NCBI RefSeq assembly: GCF_011742165.1
Contig: NZ_JAAQTO010000030.1
Span: 1 to 64,000, forward strand
Direction of reading: 5' to 3'
Origin: Billgrantia bachuensis
GTDB taxonomy: Bacteria; Pseudomonadota; Gammaproteobacteria; Pseudomonadales; Halomonadaceae
DNA: 64,000 nucleotides
In this document: positions 36,455-44,037 of the stretch, piece after piece
How the letters are laid out: each line of letters opens with the position of its first letter
Numbering within the stretch: position 1 is the stretch's first letter
Translations under genes and position numbers: made by a program
Notes under the pieces: model-generated
Told to the model about the DNA's origin: nothing
Database searches by the model: none
What the model saw: the letters and a program-made list of their open reading frames with translations, nothing else

Positions 36455-37561
36455 GTGGCCGAGCCCAATAGCGTGATCGCTTTCTACGACGAACGAGTGC
36501 TATCGCACCAGCCTGACTCCGACGCACCCTTCCTGCCCAGCCGCATGGAGCGGCGAATACGCCAACTGCTCTCATCGCTGAACGTGCCTTGGAAGTACCC
36601 GGAACACGCAGGAAGGCTCAGCGCCATTCGTCAATTGCTGGAACTCGAGCCGGTGCCCGGCCTGCGCTTCGAGATTGGCAAGGCGGCCACGCGGGAGCAG
36701 CTGGGGCGCGTCCACACCAGTTCGTATCTCAGCCACATCTTCGATCTACGCGGCAAGAATGCCTGGCTCGACGTGGACACAACGGCGGTTTCCACCGGCA
36801 GCATCGATGCCGCCGAAGTGGCAGCCGGCACCGCCATCGCCGCAGTCGAGGCGGTCATACAGGGGCGCAGCGAGTCCGCTTTCGCGCTGGTACGCCCACC
36901 TGGGCACCACGCCGAGCCGGCGCGTGCCCGCGGCTTCTGCCTGTTCAACAACGTGGCCGTCGCCGCCGCCCATGCCCAGGCGGAGCTCGGTTGCAGGCGC
37001 GTCATGATCGTCGATTGGGACGCCCATCACGGCAACGGCACACAGGACATCTTCTATGCCGACCCCGATGTGCTGTTCTTCGATATCCACCGTGCCTCGC
37101 CCTTCTATCCCGGCACCGGGCAACTGGAAGAGATCGGCGTTGGCTTGGGCGAAGGCACCACGGTCAACGTCCCCATGCCGGCCGGAGCCGGCGACCAGGC
37201 CTACCTCAAGGCCTTCAACGAAATCCTGGTGCCTGCCGCCGACTGGTTCCAACCGGACCTGATTCTCGTATCGGCAGGGTTCGATCCGCACCCGTTCGAT
37301 CTCGCCCTCAATGTCTCATTCGAAGGCTTTGCCGCCATGACCGGAATACTTCAAGAGGTTGCACGCCGACATTGCAAGGGCCAACTAGTCTTCGTGCTGG
37401 AAGGGGGTTACCACCTCATTTCCCTGTCACGCGGGGTCAGGACGGTTCTCGAGGCTCTGGCTGGCGGCACCTTGCAAGAGCCCAGCATCACCGGCCTGGC
37501 CGAGGTCGAGGCCGCAGCTGCCTTTCATCGCCAAGCCTTCGTCTCGGATGACCCCGATTAG
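36455..37561 (+). CDS. Histone deacetylase family protein (acetylpolyamine amidohydrolase-like)
   Basis: A 368-residue zinc hydrolase of the arginase/deacetylase fold. The catalytic set is intact: RPPGHHAEP (HH general base pair), VDWDAHHGNGTQ (zinc ligands D and H) and SAGFDPHPFD (second zinc aspartate), with a late EGGYHL. The start is a GTG at 36455 preceded by GGAG at proper spacing; a longer frame reading back into the LysR gene is spurious. Bacterial members deacetylate acetylated polyamines, acetoin-related proteins or other amides. No linked pathway genes indicate the substrate. Confidence 0.9.
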   Translation: MAEPNSVIAFYDERVLSHQPDSDAPFLPSRMERRIRQLLSSLNVPWKYPEHAGRLSAIRQLLELEPVPGLRFEIGKAATREQLGRVHTSSYLSHIFDLRGKNAWLDVDTTAVSTGSIDAAEVAAGTAIAAVEAVIQGRSESAFALVRPPGHHAEPARARGFCLFNNVAVAAAHAQAELGCRRVMIVDWDAHHGNGTQDIFYADPDVLFFDIHRASPFYPGTGQLEEIGVGLGEGTTVNVPMPAGAGDQAYLKAFNEILVPAADWFQPDLILVSAGFDPHPFDLALNVSFEGFAAMTGILQEVARRHCKGQLVFVLEGGYHLISLSRGVRTVLEALAGGTLQEPSITGLAEVEAAAAFHRQAFVSDDPD

Positions 37562-37679
37562 CCGGCCTGGCCAGGCTTACGGAGCCGGTCGCAGGCCCGC
37601 AACATGAGACTGCGAACCTTCGCTGCGAAGGCTATCCTTCGCCATGATGAACACTTCAATGCTCAACGGAGGAGACCCA

Positions 37680-38102
37680 ATGAAAGACGGGATGAATGCA
37701 CGCGGCAGTTGCCTGTGCGGCGCGGTGAAGGTCGCCGTGGCAGTCAACAAGCAGAACGTCGGCGCCTGCCACTGCGACATGTGCCGCACCTGGGGTGGCG
37801 GCCCGCTGCTGGCGCTGGAGTCGGTCAGCGACGTCGAGATAGAAGGCGAGGAGAGCATCACGGTCTATGCCTCGTCGGATTGGGCCGAGCGCGGTTTCTG
37901 CCGACGCTGCGGCACCCACCTCTTCTATCGCCTCAAGACCGGTAACCACTATGCCATTCCGGTGGGCCTGGTCGACGGCGGCGAGGCATGGAGCTTCGAC
38001 TCCCAGATATTCATCGACCAGAAGCCGGCGTATTACCGTTTCGCCAACGAGACCCACGACATGACCGGCCAGGAAGTCTTCGACGCCTACCAGGGCAGCT
38101 GA
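37680..38102 (+). CDS. GFA family (glutathione-dependent formaldehyde-activating enzyme-like) protein
   Basis: A 140-residue zinc protein with the CENP-V/GFA cysteine pattern: GSCLCG (CxC), ACHCDMC (CxCxxC) and FCRRCG (CxxC). The ATG at 37680 is preceded by GGAGGAG, which favours it over the ATG 12 codons upstream. GFA was named for glutathione-formaldehyde adduct formation, but many members have no proven activity. It stands alone between the HDAC gene and a peroxiredoxin on the same strand. Confidence 0.88.
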   Translation: MKDGMNARGSCLCGAVKVAVAVNKQNVGACHCDMCRTWGGGPLLALESVSDVEIEGEESITVYASSDWAERGFCRRCGTHLFYRLKTGNHYAIPVGLVDGGEAWSFDSQIFIDQKPAYYRFANETHDMTGQEVFDAYQGS

Positions 38103-38182
38103 CCGGGCTACATTCGGCAACGTGCCAAGCCGCCATACTGCGCTACAGTATCGCTACCAATGACATGACATGGAGCTGTCCA

Positions 38183-38662
38183 ATGCCCATTTCCGTAGGC
38201 GACAAGATCCCCGACGTGAAGATCAAGACCAACGGCCCCGACGGCCCCGAGGACATCACCACCAGCGAGGTGTTCGCCGGCAAGCGCGTGGTGCTGTTCG
38301 GCGTGCCGGGCGCCTTCACGCCCGGCTGTTCCAACACCCATATGCCCGGCTTCGTGGCCAAGGCCGACAAGGTGCTGGAGAAGGTCGATACCCTGGCCTG
38401 CATGGCGGTCAACGATGCCTTCGTGATGCGCGCCTGGCAGAAGGACCAGAACGCCCAGGCGATCCTGATGCTGGCCGACGGCAACGCCGAGCTGACTCGC
38501 GCCCTGGGCATGGAGAAGGATTCCAGCGGTGCCTGCATGGGCATTCGCTGCCTGCGTTTCGCCCTGATCGCAGAGGATGGCGTGGTGTCCTACGTCGGCA
38601 TCGATACCGAACGCGGCGTGGTCGACAAGAGCAGCGTCGACACGGTGCTCGCTCACCTTTAG
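38183..38662 (+). CDS. Peroxiredoxin, Prx5 family
   Basis: A 159-residue thiol peroxidase. The peroxidatic cysteine is in PGAFTPGCSNTHMPGF (about residue 49), with the conserved threonine in the motif and the arginine in SGACMGIRCLRF. A further cysteine in LACMAVND may serve as the Prx5 resolving or regulatory thiol. GGAG precedes the ATG. It reduces H2O2 and organic peroxides in the cytoplasm, probably using glutathione/glutaredoxin. A terminator follows. Confidence 0.93.
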   Translation: MPISVGDKIPDVKIKTNGPDGPEDITTSEVFAGKRVVLFGVPGAFTPGCSNTHMPGFVAKADKVLEKVDTLACMAVNDAFVMRAWQKDQNAQAILMLADGNAELTRALGMEKDSSGACMGIRCLRFALIAEDGVVSYVGIDTERGVVDKSSVDTVLAHL

Positions 38663-38691
38663 GGTTCCCGCTCCTCTTCGTGACGCAAGAC

Positions 38692-38714
38692 ACGGGGCTC
38701 CCTGGCCCCGTTTG
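38692..38714 (+). terminator. Intrinsic terminator of the peroxiredoxin gene
   Basis: ACGGGGC and GCCCCGT pair around TCCCTG, followed by TTTGCT, 30 bp after the stop codon. Confidence 0.75.
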
Positions 38715-38794
38715 CTAAAGCTTCCTCCCTTTCCGCCGATAAAACAGTCGAGGCCGTTTCGGCACGATGCTTCACCGGGAAAGGAGTAAGCTGC

Positions 38795-39064
38795 ATGGAA
38801 GACGTAGCGCAGGAAGCCGTACTTGCCAGGCTGCTCCTGGTCGACGACGAGCCCAACGTGCTCTCCGCACTGACTCGCATGCTGCGCCCAGAAGGGTATG
38901 TCCTGCATACCGCCAAGGGTGGGATGCCGCCTTCAAGGACGCCAGGAGCCGACGGCAGACGCACGGCGACCACAACGAAAGAGGTTCCTGACGCTCCTTT
39001 CGCTGACCACCCTCATCGCTGCCCCAGCACCTCGACATCGTCGCCAAGCACATCTTCCACATAG
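38795..39064 (+). pseudogene. Truncated response-regulator receiver domain
   Basis: The ORF opens with a good ribosome binding site (AAGGAG) and encodes LLLVDDEPNVLSALTRMLRP, the unmistakable start of a receiver domain, but after GYVLHTAKGG (about residue 43, base 38924) the sequence becomes arginine/threonine-rich and unrelated. The phosphorylated aspartate, the conserved threonine and lysine, and any output domain are missing. The ORF ends by running antisense into the 3' end of the AI-2E gene at 39013. This is best read as a deletion remnant of a two-component regulator; no partner kinase is nearby. Confidence 0.8.
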
Positions 39065-40077
39065 AGCATCTGTACGGCTACCACCGCCACCACTGCGAGC
39101 GGCGTGGCCAGGATTACCCCGGCCACTCCGGCCACCGCCGCCCCCGCGAGCTGCACCACCACGGTAAAGGCCGGCGGCAGGCGCACCATGCCCTTGGCCG
39201 CCAGCGGCATGACGATATTCGACTCCAGTGTTTCCACCGTCACGTAGAGGGCAATGGCGTACAGCGCCAGCTCCGGCGCCTGAAGAAAGGCAATCAGCAC
39301 GGTCGGTATCGCGCCGAGAATCGGCCCCAGGTAGGGAATGAAGGTGAGCAGGCCGGCGATCAGTCCCAGCGCGCCCGCCATCGGCACGTCGAGAAACATC
39401 AGCCCGAGCGCAATGGCGATGCCGACGAACAGCATCGATACCAGGCGGCTGAGCAGCCATAGCCGCAACGAACGTCCCTGCATGTACAGCACCTGACGCA
39501 ACCGCACGCGCCGGGCCGGTGGGAACAGTTGCACCACGTTGTCGACGTACTCGCCCGGGCTGAGCACCAGATAGAAACCCACCAGCAGGATCAGCAGGAA
39601 GCTGGCAATGCCCCCCAGCGTGCTGGAAAAGAGAGCGGTGAAGCGATTGAACACCGGCTCGCCGAGCAGTCGCGCGGGGTCCTCGACCTCCTCGAGGGCC
39701 GTCGCGACGCCGGGCAGCTCCTGCACCACCTCCACGAGGCGGAGTAACGCCTGGGGGAGCTGCTGCACCAACTGGGGTAGCTGCGCCATCAGCCGCGGGC
39801 CGACCAGCGCGCCCGTTCCACCCAGCGCCAGACAGACCAGCAGCAGCGCGATGGCCAGGGCCCACCGCCGCCCGATCGGCAGATAGCGCTGGCACAAACG
39901 CACCACGCCATCGATCGCCACGGCCGCTAGGATGCCGGCGAACACCAGCAGCATCACGTCGAGGAGCTGATTGGCAAAATAGAGCAGCACCGCCACGAGG
40001 GCGGCGAGCCCAATAGCAATCATCACGCGTCGGGTATAGCGCGAAATCGTTTTGACGCCGCTTTCCTTGTCGGCCAT
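39013..40077 (-). CDS. AI-2E family transporter (PerM/TqsA-like permease)
   Basis: A 354-residue membrane protein of the AI-2 exporter superfamily, with about seven helices and conserved stretches FLILLVGFYLVLSPGEYVDN, PYLGPILGAIPTVLIAF and LESNIVMPLAAKGMVRLPP. The start at 40077 (MADKESG) has AAGGAG at good spacing; the longer open frame lacks support. The family name reflects TqsA; members include Na+(Li+)/H+ antiporters, and the cargo here is undetermined. Confidence 0.9.
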   Translation of the reverse strand: MADKESGVKTISRYTRRVMIAIGLAALVAVLLYFANQLLDVMLLVFAGILAAVAIDGVVRLCQRYLPIGRRWALAIALLLVCLALGGTGALVGPRLMAQLPQLVQQLPQALLRLVEVVQELPGVATALEEVEDPARLLGEPVFNRFTALFSSTLGGIASFLLILLVGFYLVLSPGEYVDNVVQLFPPARRVRLRQVLYMQGRSLRLWLLSRLVSMLFVGIAIALGLMFLDVPMAGALGLIAGLLTFIPYLGPILGAIPTVLIAFLQAPELALYAIALYVTVETLESNIVMPLAAKGMVRLPPAFTVVVQLAGAAVAGVAGVILATPLAVVAVVAVQMLYVEDVLGDDVEVLGQR

Positions 40078-40243
40078 GCCCGCTCCTTGCCTGCTGCGGC
40101 AACTGCCGCGTCGCGCCATTCCCGGCGCCTTGCAGAATCAGCCTAGCAGATGCCGAGGCCGCGGCTCACGCGCCAGGAACTTCGCCAACCCCGTTTACTC
40201 CTATGCTAGGTGTGTGCATCAAGAAAACCAGGGAGGTGCAGCG

Positions 40244-41062
40244 ATGGCTACCGATGACAAGCGTTATGACCGCCTCAAGCAGCACGAAGGCAAAGGCTAT
40301 TCGGGAATGAAAGTCGGCCGCTCGCACAAGTGGTACTACGACCAGGGAGAGTGGCGCGAGCGCAAGCTCAGCCCCGACGAGTGGGAAATCTCCTACCAGA
40401 CCACCAAGCGGCGGGCGGCCCGCGCCCCCGAGGAGTCCGGCGCCCCCATCGGGACGGAATACAACTGGCTGATCGTGTCCCATCAGCGTGTAGAGAAGTG
40501 CGACGCCAACAGCTACGAGACCTGCCTGGAAGGCAAGAAATTCAAAGTCGCGCACAAGCGTGCCAGCAACAATGCCTGGAACGTCAGCGAGAAAGCCCAG
40601 CGCAAGAAGGTGATCGAGTATCTGGAGCAGATGATCGAGGAGCTGAAGCAAGCCGACGAATCGGATGCCCTGCCCTACAGCGTTGGCGAGCACGAGCACA
40701 TCTACGGGCTCAACCTGCGCACCAAGGCCGAGCTGCTCGACATGGCGAAGAAGTACGAAATCTCCGGCACATCGAAGATGAAGCGCGAGGAGTTATTGGA
40801 TGCGGTGAAGGCGTGCATCGAGCAGGCAGGAAAGCCCCAGCCTGAGGAAACGATCGAGCAGAACGAGCAGCCGAGGCCCGACGGGCACGCCGAGCGCAAG
40901 CCGGACGGTGACGCAACGAACCTCGAAGCGAAGAGCAAGGACGAGCTTTACCAGCTGGCCAGCGAGCGGCGCATCAGCGGTCGTTCGAGCATGAGCAAGT
41001 CGCAGCTCGCGCGCGCCCTCGCCGGCCGTCGGCAGCGCCCTGGCACGAGTTCGCGGGCCTAA
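40244..41062 (+). CDS. Uncharacterised protein with two Rho_N (SAP-like) helical repeats
   Basis: A 272-residue protein with a hydrophilic N-terminal half (residues 1-140) of unknown fold, rich in K, R, W and Y, including GRSHKWYYDQGEWRERKLSP. Two copies of a Rho N-terminal-like helix-extension-helix follow: LRTKAELLDMAKKYEISGTS (about 160-190) and AKSKDELYQLASERRISGRS (about 225-255), separated by an acidic/proline linker. Such modules bind nucleic acid in Rho and related proteins. GGGAGG precedes the ATG. It converges with the kinase gene 10 bp away. A DNA- or RNA-binding role is inferred only from the repeats. Confidence 0.8.
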   Translation: MATDDKRYDRLKQHEGKGYSGMKVGRSHKWYYDQGEWRERKLSPDEWEISYQTTKRRAARAPEESGAPIGTEYNWLIVSHQRVEKCDANSYETCLEGKKFKVAHKRASNNAWNVSEKAQRKKVIEYLEQMIEELKQADESDALPYSVGEHEHIYGLNLRTKAELLDMAKKYEISGTSKMKREELLDAVKACIEQAGKPQPEETIEQNEQPRPDGHAERKPDGDATNLEAKSKDELYQLASERRISGRSSMSKSQLARALAGRRQRPGTSSRA

Positions 41063-41071
41063 CCTCCAACC

Positions 41072-42817
41072 TCACTCGAGCAGCAGCACGAGCACGAGCA
41101 GCGAAAGCAGCGCGGCCACGCCTTTCCAGAACAGTACGGGGTCGCGCTCGATCAGCGGCGGGCGGGACTTTTTCACGAACACGGGACTGGGCTGGCGCAG
41201 TTCGTGGACCAGCTCGGAGAGTGCCTCGAAGCGCCGCTCCGGCTGAGGGTGCAGCGCCTTCCTCAGCACCTCGTCGACCCAGGCGGGCAGCTCGCGGTTG
41301 GCCGAAAGCGCCGAGCGGTACGCGAGGCGGTGCTGCCCCGCTCGGCTGCGCGCCTTGGCCACCTCGGTGCCGTAGGGTAGCGTCCCGGTGAGCGCATGAT
41401 AGGCGATCACGGCCAGCGAGTACATGTCCGAGCGTGGCGTGGCCGGCTCGCCGAGGAAACACTCCGGCGCCGTGTAGGAAGCCGTCCCCAGCAGCTCCTC
41501 CCCCTGCCCCGGGTTGCCTTCCACAACCCCGGCCACGCGTACCGAACCGAAGTCGATGAGGGTCGCGTGCCCCGCGGCATCGACCATGACGTTATGCGGC
41601 CGCAGGTCCTGATGCACCATCTCCAGGCGATGGAAGGCGCGCAGGCCGCGGGCGATCTGCTCGACGAGGCTGCGCACCGTTTCCAGCTCCAGCCGCGGCT
41701 CGTCGCGCAGCCACTGGGCCAGCGTACGACCCTCGATGAACTCCGTCACGCTGTAGAGGTAGCGCCGCCGGCGCCCCGACCGGTGCGCCTTTACCACGTG
41801 CGGGTTGTCGATGCGTCGGGCGATCCACTCCTCCATCAGGAACCGCTCCACGTGCTTCGGGCTCTCGCGCAGTTCGGTCGCCAGGGTCTTGATGACCACC
41901 TTGTCCGCGGTTGCCTGGTCCACGGCCAGGTAGGCATGGCTGCGATCGCTGGCGTGGAGCTGGCGCAGGATGCGATAGCCATCGAAGACCATGCGCGGTT
42001 CGAGCTGCGGAGGGAACGGCAGCCTCGCCTCGCCCGAATAGAGCTCTTCGGCCTGGCCCAGCGGCACCTCTTCGACTCTCACCACCTGCACCGTCAGGTT
42101 GTCGTCGCTGCCCGCTGCGAAGGCCGCCTGCACCAGGGCAAGGGCGGCGGCGTCCAGGTCGGCCTCGTGCTCGGCGAGAATTTCGTGCATGCGCGCTTCG
42201 CTCAGATGCTCATAGACGCCGTCGGTCATCAGCAGGAAGCGCTCTCCCGCCTCGACGGGCAGGGCCAGGTAGTCGATCTCGAGCTGCTCGCTGACGCCCA
42301 TCGCCCGGCTGAGGTAGCTCCTGTCCGGCGTCGCCCAGACACGATGCTCACGGGTCAGCGGTTCCAGGGCGCCGCCCGCTCTTCCTTCGACCAGGCGATA
42401 GAGGCGCGCATCACCAACATGGAAGATGTGGGCGGTGCGCGACTTCAGCACCAACGCGGTGAAGGTGCAGACGTAGCCGCGATCCCTGTCCCAGCGATAC
42501 TCGCTGCGCCGGGTCTGGGCGTGCAGCCAGGAGTTGGTCGCCATCAGCACCCGCTGGGCCGCGGTCTTCACCGTCCAGCTCTCGGCAGTGCAGTAGTAGT
42601 CCTCGATGAAACTCCTGACCGCCGACTCGCTGGCCACCTGGCTCACATCGCTGCTGCTGATACCGTCGGCCAGCGCCACCACGACGCCCTTGCTCGACAG
42701 CTGCGGCTCACGCGGTACGTAGGCGCCGTGGAAATCCTGGTTGACCGGCTTGCGCCCCGCCTTCGAGCACTGCCCCAGCGAAACCCGCAGCGACCTGCCG
42801 GGTTCGAAAGCCGACAT
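41072..42817 (-). CDS. Bifunctional PP2C phosphatase-Ser/Thr protein kinase, membrane-anchored
   Basis: A 581-residue fusion. Residues 1-~255 are a PP2C phosphatase with the metal and phosphate motifs VNQDFHG, ALADGISS, HVGDARLYRL, LMTDGVYEHL and GSDDNLTV. Residues ~280-530 are a Hanks-type kinase with the ATP lysine in VVIKTLA, catalytic loop MVHQDLRPHNV (QD in place of RD, catalytic Asp kept) and IDFGSVR for DFG. The glycine-rich loop (LHASDRSHAYLA) is degenerate. A single helix at the C terminus (about 557-579) anchors it. It starts one base after the nirC stop, so it is cotranscribed with the channel. Pseudomonas aeruginosa carries a similar kinase (PA1782) in its nitrate cluster, but its targets are not known. 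Confidence 0.9.
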   Translation of the reverse strand: MSAFEPGRSLRVSLGQCSKAGRKPVNQDFHGAYVPREPQLSSKGVVVALADGISSSDVSQVASESAVRSFIEDYYCTAESWTVKTAAQRVLMATNSWLHAQTRRSEYRWDRDRGYVCTFTALVLKSRTAHIFHVGDARLYRLVEGRAGGALEPLTREHRVWATPDRSYLSRAMGVSEQLEIDYLALPVEAGERFLLMTDGVYEHLSEARMHEILAEHEADLDAAALALVQAAFAAGSDDNLTVQVVRVEEVPLGQAEELYSGEARLPFPPQLEPRMVFDGYRILRQLHASDRSHAYLAVDQATADKVVIKTLATELRESPKHVERFLMEEWIARRIDNPHVVKAHRSGRRRRYLYSVTEFIEGRTLAQWLRDEPRLELETVRSLVEQIARGLRAFHRLEMVHQDLRPHNVMVDAAGHATLIDFGSVRVAGVVEGNPGQGEELLGTASYTAPECFLGEPATPRSDMYSLAVIAYHALTGTLPYGTEVAKARSRAGQHRLAYRSALSANRELPAWVDEVLRKALHPQPERRFEALSELVHELRQPSPVFVKKSRPPLIERDPVLFWKGVAALLSLLVLVLLLE

Positions 42818-42818
42818 G

Positions 42819-43628
42819 TCAGATATCGCGCAGGGGCGCGGTGCGCACGTGGGTGGCGTATAGCGTCAGCCCGGTGAGCGACAGCCCGCCGATCAGGTTG
42901 CCCACCACCACGGGGATCTCGTTCCAGATCAGGTAGTCCGTGATCGAGAAGTCGCCACCCATCATCAACGCAGACGGGAACAGGAACATGTTGACGATGG
43001 AGTGCTCGAAGCCCATGAAGAAGAACACCATGATCGGCATCCACATGGCGATCACCTTGCCGCCCACCGTGGTCGAGACCATCGCCCCGACCACGCCGAG
43101 CGAGACCATCCAGTTGCACAGGATGCCGCGGATCAGGATGGTCAGCATGCCGGCCGCGCCGAACTCCTTGTAGCCCACGGTACGGGCATGGCCGATGCCG
43201 GCGATCTTCTGCCCCACCTCGTCCGGCGGCGTGGCGAAGCCGTAGGTGAAGACGACCGCCATCAGCACCGCCACCGTCAGGGCGCCGGCCAGGTTGCCGC
43301 AGAAGACCTTGCCCCAATGGACCAGGATTCTTTCGATGGTGACGCCGGGGCGCCGATCCAGCCAGGCCAGCGGCGTCAGCACGAAAACGCCGGTCAGCAG
43401 ATCGAAGCCCATCAGATAGAGCATGCAGAAGCCGACCGGAAACAGCGCCGCACCGAGGATCGGCATACCGGTCTGCACCGTGATGGTGACGGCGAACACC
43501 GCGGCCAGGGCCAGGATGGCCCCGGCCATGAAGGCGCGAATCAGGACGTCCCGGGTGGCCATGTGGAGCTTGGACTCGCCGGCATCCACCATCTTTGTCG
43601 CGAATTCCGAAGGAAGCAGATAGGACAT
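42819..43628 (-). CDS. nirC: Formate/nitrite channel family protein (NirC-like)
   Basis: A 269-residue pentameric-channel subunit with six helices. FNT-family features are ILIRGILCNWMVSLGVVGAM (the helix-break motif), FMGFEHSIVNMFLFP (pore histidine) and GNLAGAL. In nitrate assimilation such channels pass nitrite. It lies between cobA/nasA and the PP2C-kinase gene on the same strand, but has its own promoter and leader (43629-43840), annotated separately. NirC occupies the position where P. aeruginosa encodes a NasA-type transporter. Confidence 0.92.
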   Translation of the reverse strand: MSYLLPSEFATKMVDAGESKLHMATRDVLIRAFMAGAILALAAVFAVTITVQTGMPILGAALFPVGFCMLYLMGFDLLTGVFVLTPLAWLDRRPGVTIERILVHWGKVFCGNLAGALTVAVLMAVVFTYGFATPPDEVGQKIAGIGHARTVGYKEFGAAGMLTILIRGILCNWMVSLGVVGAMVSTTVGGKVIAMWMPIMVFFFMGFEHSIVNMFLFPSALMMGGDFSITDYLIWNEIPVVVGNLIGGLSLTGLTLYATHVRTAPLRDI

Positions 43629-43675
43629 AACGTTCTCGACGCTCGTGGCGTTTCTCCGTATCGAAACTGGCGCGA

Positions 43676-43786
43676 CAAACGCAAAGGCGCCTGAAGCCGG
43701 CGTGCAGCTTCAGGCGCCCTTGCCTGTATTCGTCGCGTTGTCGTAGGCCTGCGAAACCAGGCAGCGGCGATCGTCGTTGATCCTGC
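43676..43786 (-). promoter_or_regulatory. NasT (ANTAR)-type antitermination leader of nirC
   Basis: P1 at 43760-43786 has an inner stem GATC/GATC closing hexaloop AACGAC and an outer GGCAG/CTGCC stem across a 4-base bulge. P2 at 43711-43726 is a perfect 5-bp stem CAGGC/GCCTG closing hexaloop AAGGGC. Both loops have A1 and G4, the conserved ANTAR-binding bases. The terminator stem GGCGCCTGAAGC/GCTTCAGGCGCC (43686-43718), followed by TTTGCGTTTG, shares its 5' arm with P2, so P2 and the terminator exclude each other. Confidence 0.7.
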
Positions 43787-43820
43787 CGGCAGCCTGCGGT
43801 TGCAGCCTTGCCCTATACCT

Positions 43821-43837
43821 AGCACGTTGCGTGCCAA
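43821..43837 (-). promoter_or_regulatory. Sigma-54 promoter of nirC
   Basis: TTGGCACGCAACGTGCT matches the sigma-54 consensus YTGGCACG-N4-TTGCW with one change (G for the first T of the -12 block) and correct GG-GC spacing. The predicted transcript starts near 43810. The half-site CGACC-ATGCC-GGTGC at 43957-43971 resembles an NtrC site (3/5 plus 5/5). Confidence 0.75.
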
Positions 43838-44037
43838 TTCATCGCTCGCGCGGCAGAAAGCGCGCCAGGGCGGAGCCGCGGCGCACTTGCTACGACTTGC
43901 TCAGCTTTCGCCAGGCTTCGGCATGCCCGCATGGCCCACGCTATCCGTGGCGGAAGCGACCATGCCGGTGCAAGTCAGAGAGCGGGCGCCCAGCCTTGGT
44001 GCAGCATAAGGCCCAGGGCACCTCAGGCGCGGACGGT

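Larger units (their letters stand above)
43629..44037 (-). other. nirC control region: sigma-54 promoter, ANTAR-target leader and attenuator
   Basis: This 409-bp gap contains no gene. Read on the minus strand it has two GGTGC half-sites (43998-44002 and 43967-43971), a sigma-54 promoter (43821-43837), hairpin P1 (43760-43786), hairpin P2 (43711-43726) and a terminator (43676-43718) overlapping P2, then about 50 bp to the nirC ATG. This order is that of a NasT antitermination leader. The parts are listed separately. Confidence 0.7.

Noticed and set aside
43747..43762. Hairpin GCCTG-GTTTCG-CAGGC in the nirC leader as an ANTAR hexaloop
   Set aside because: Its loop lacks A1 and G4 and its 5' arm overlaps the outer stem of P1; it may be a linker helix, but it is not a convincing NasT target.
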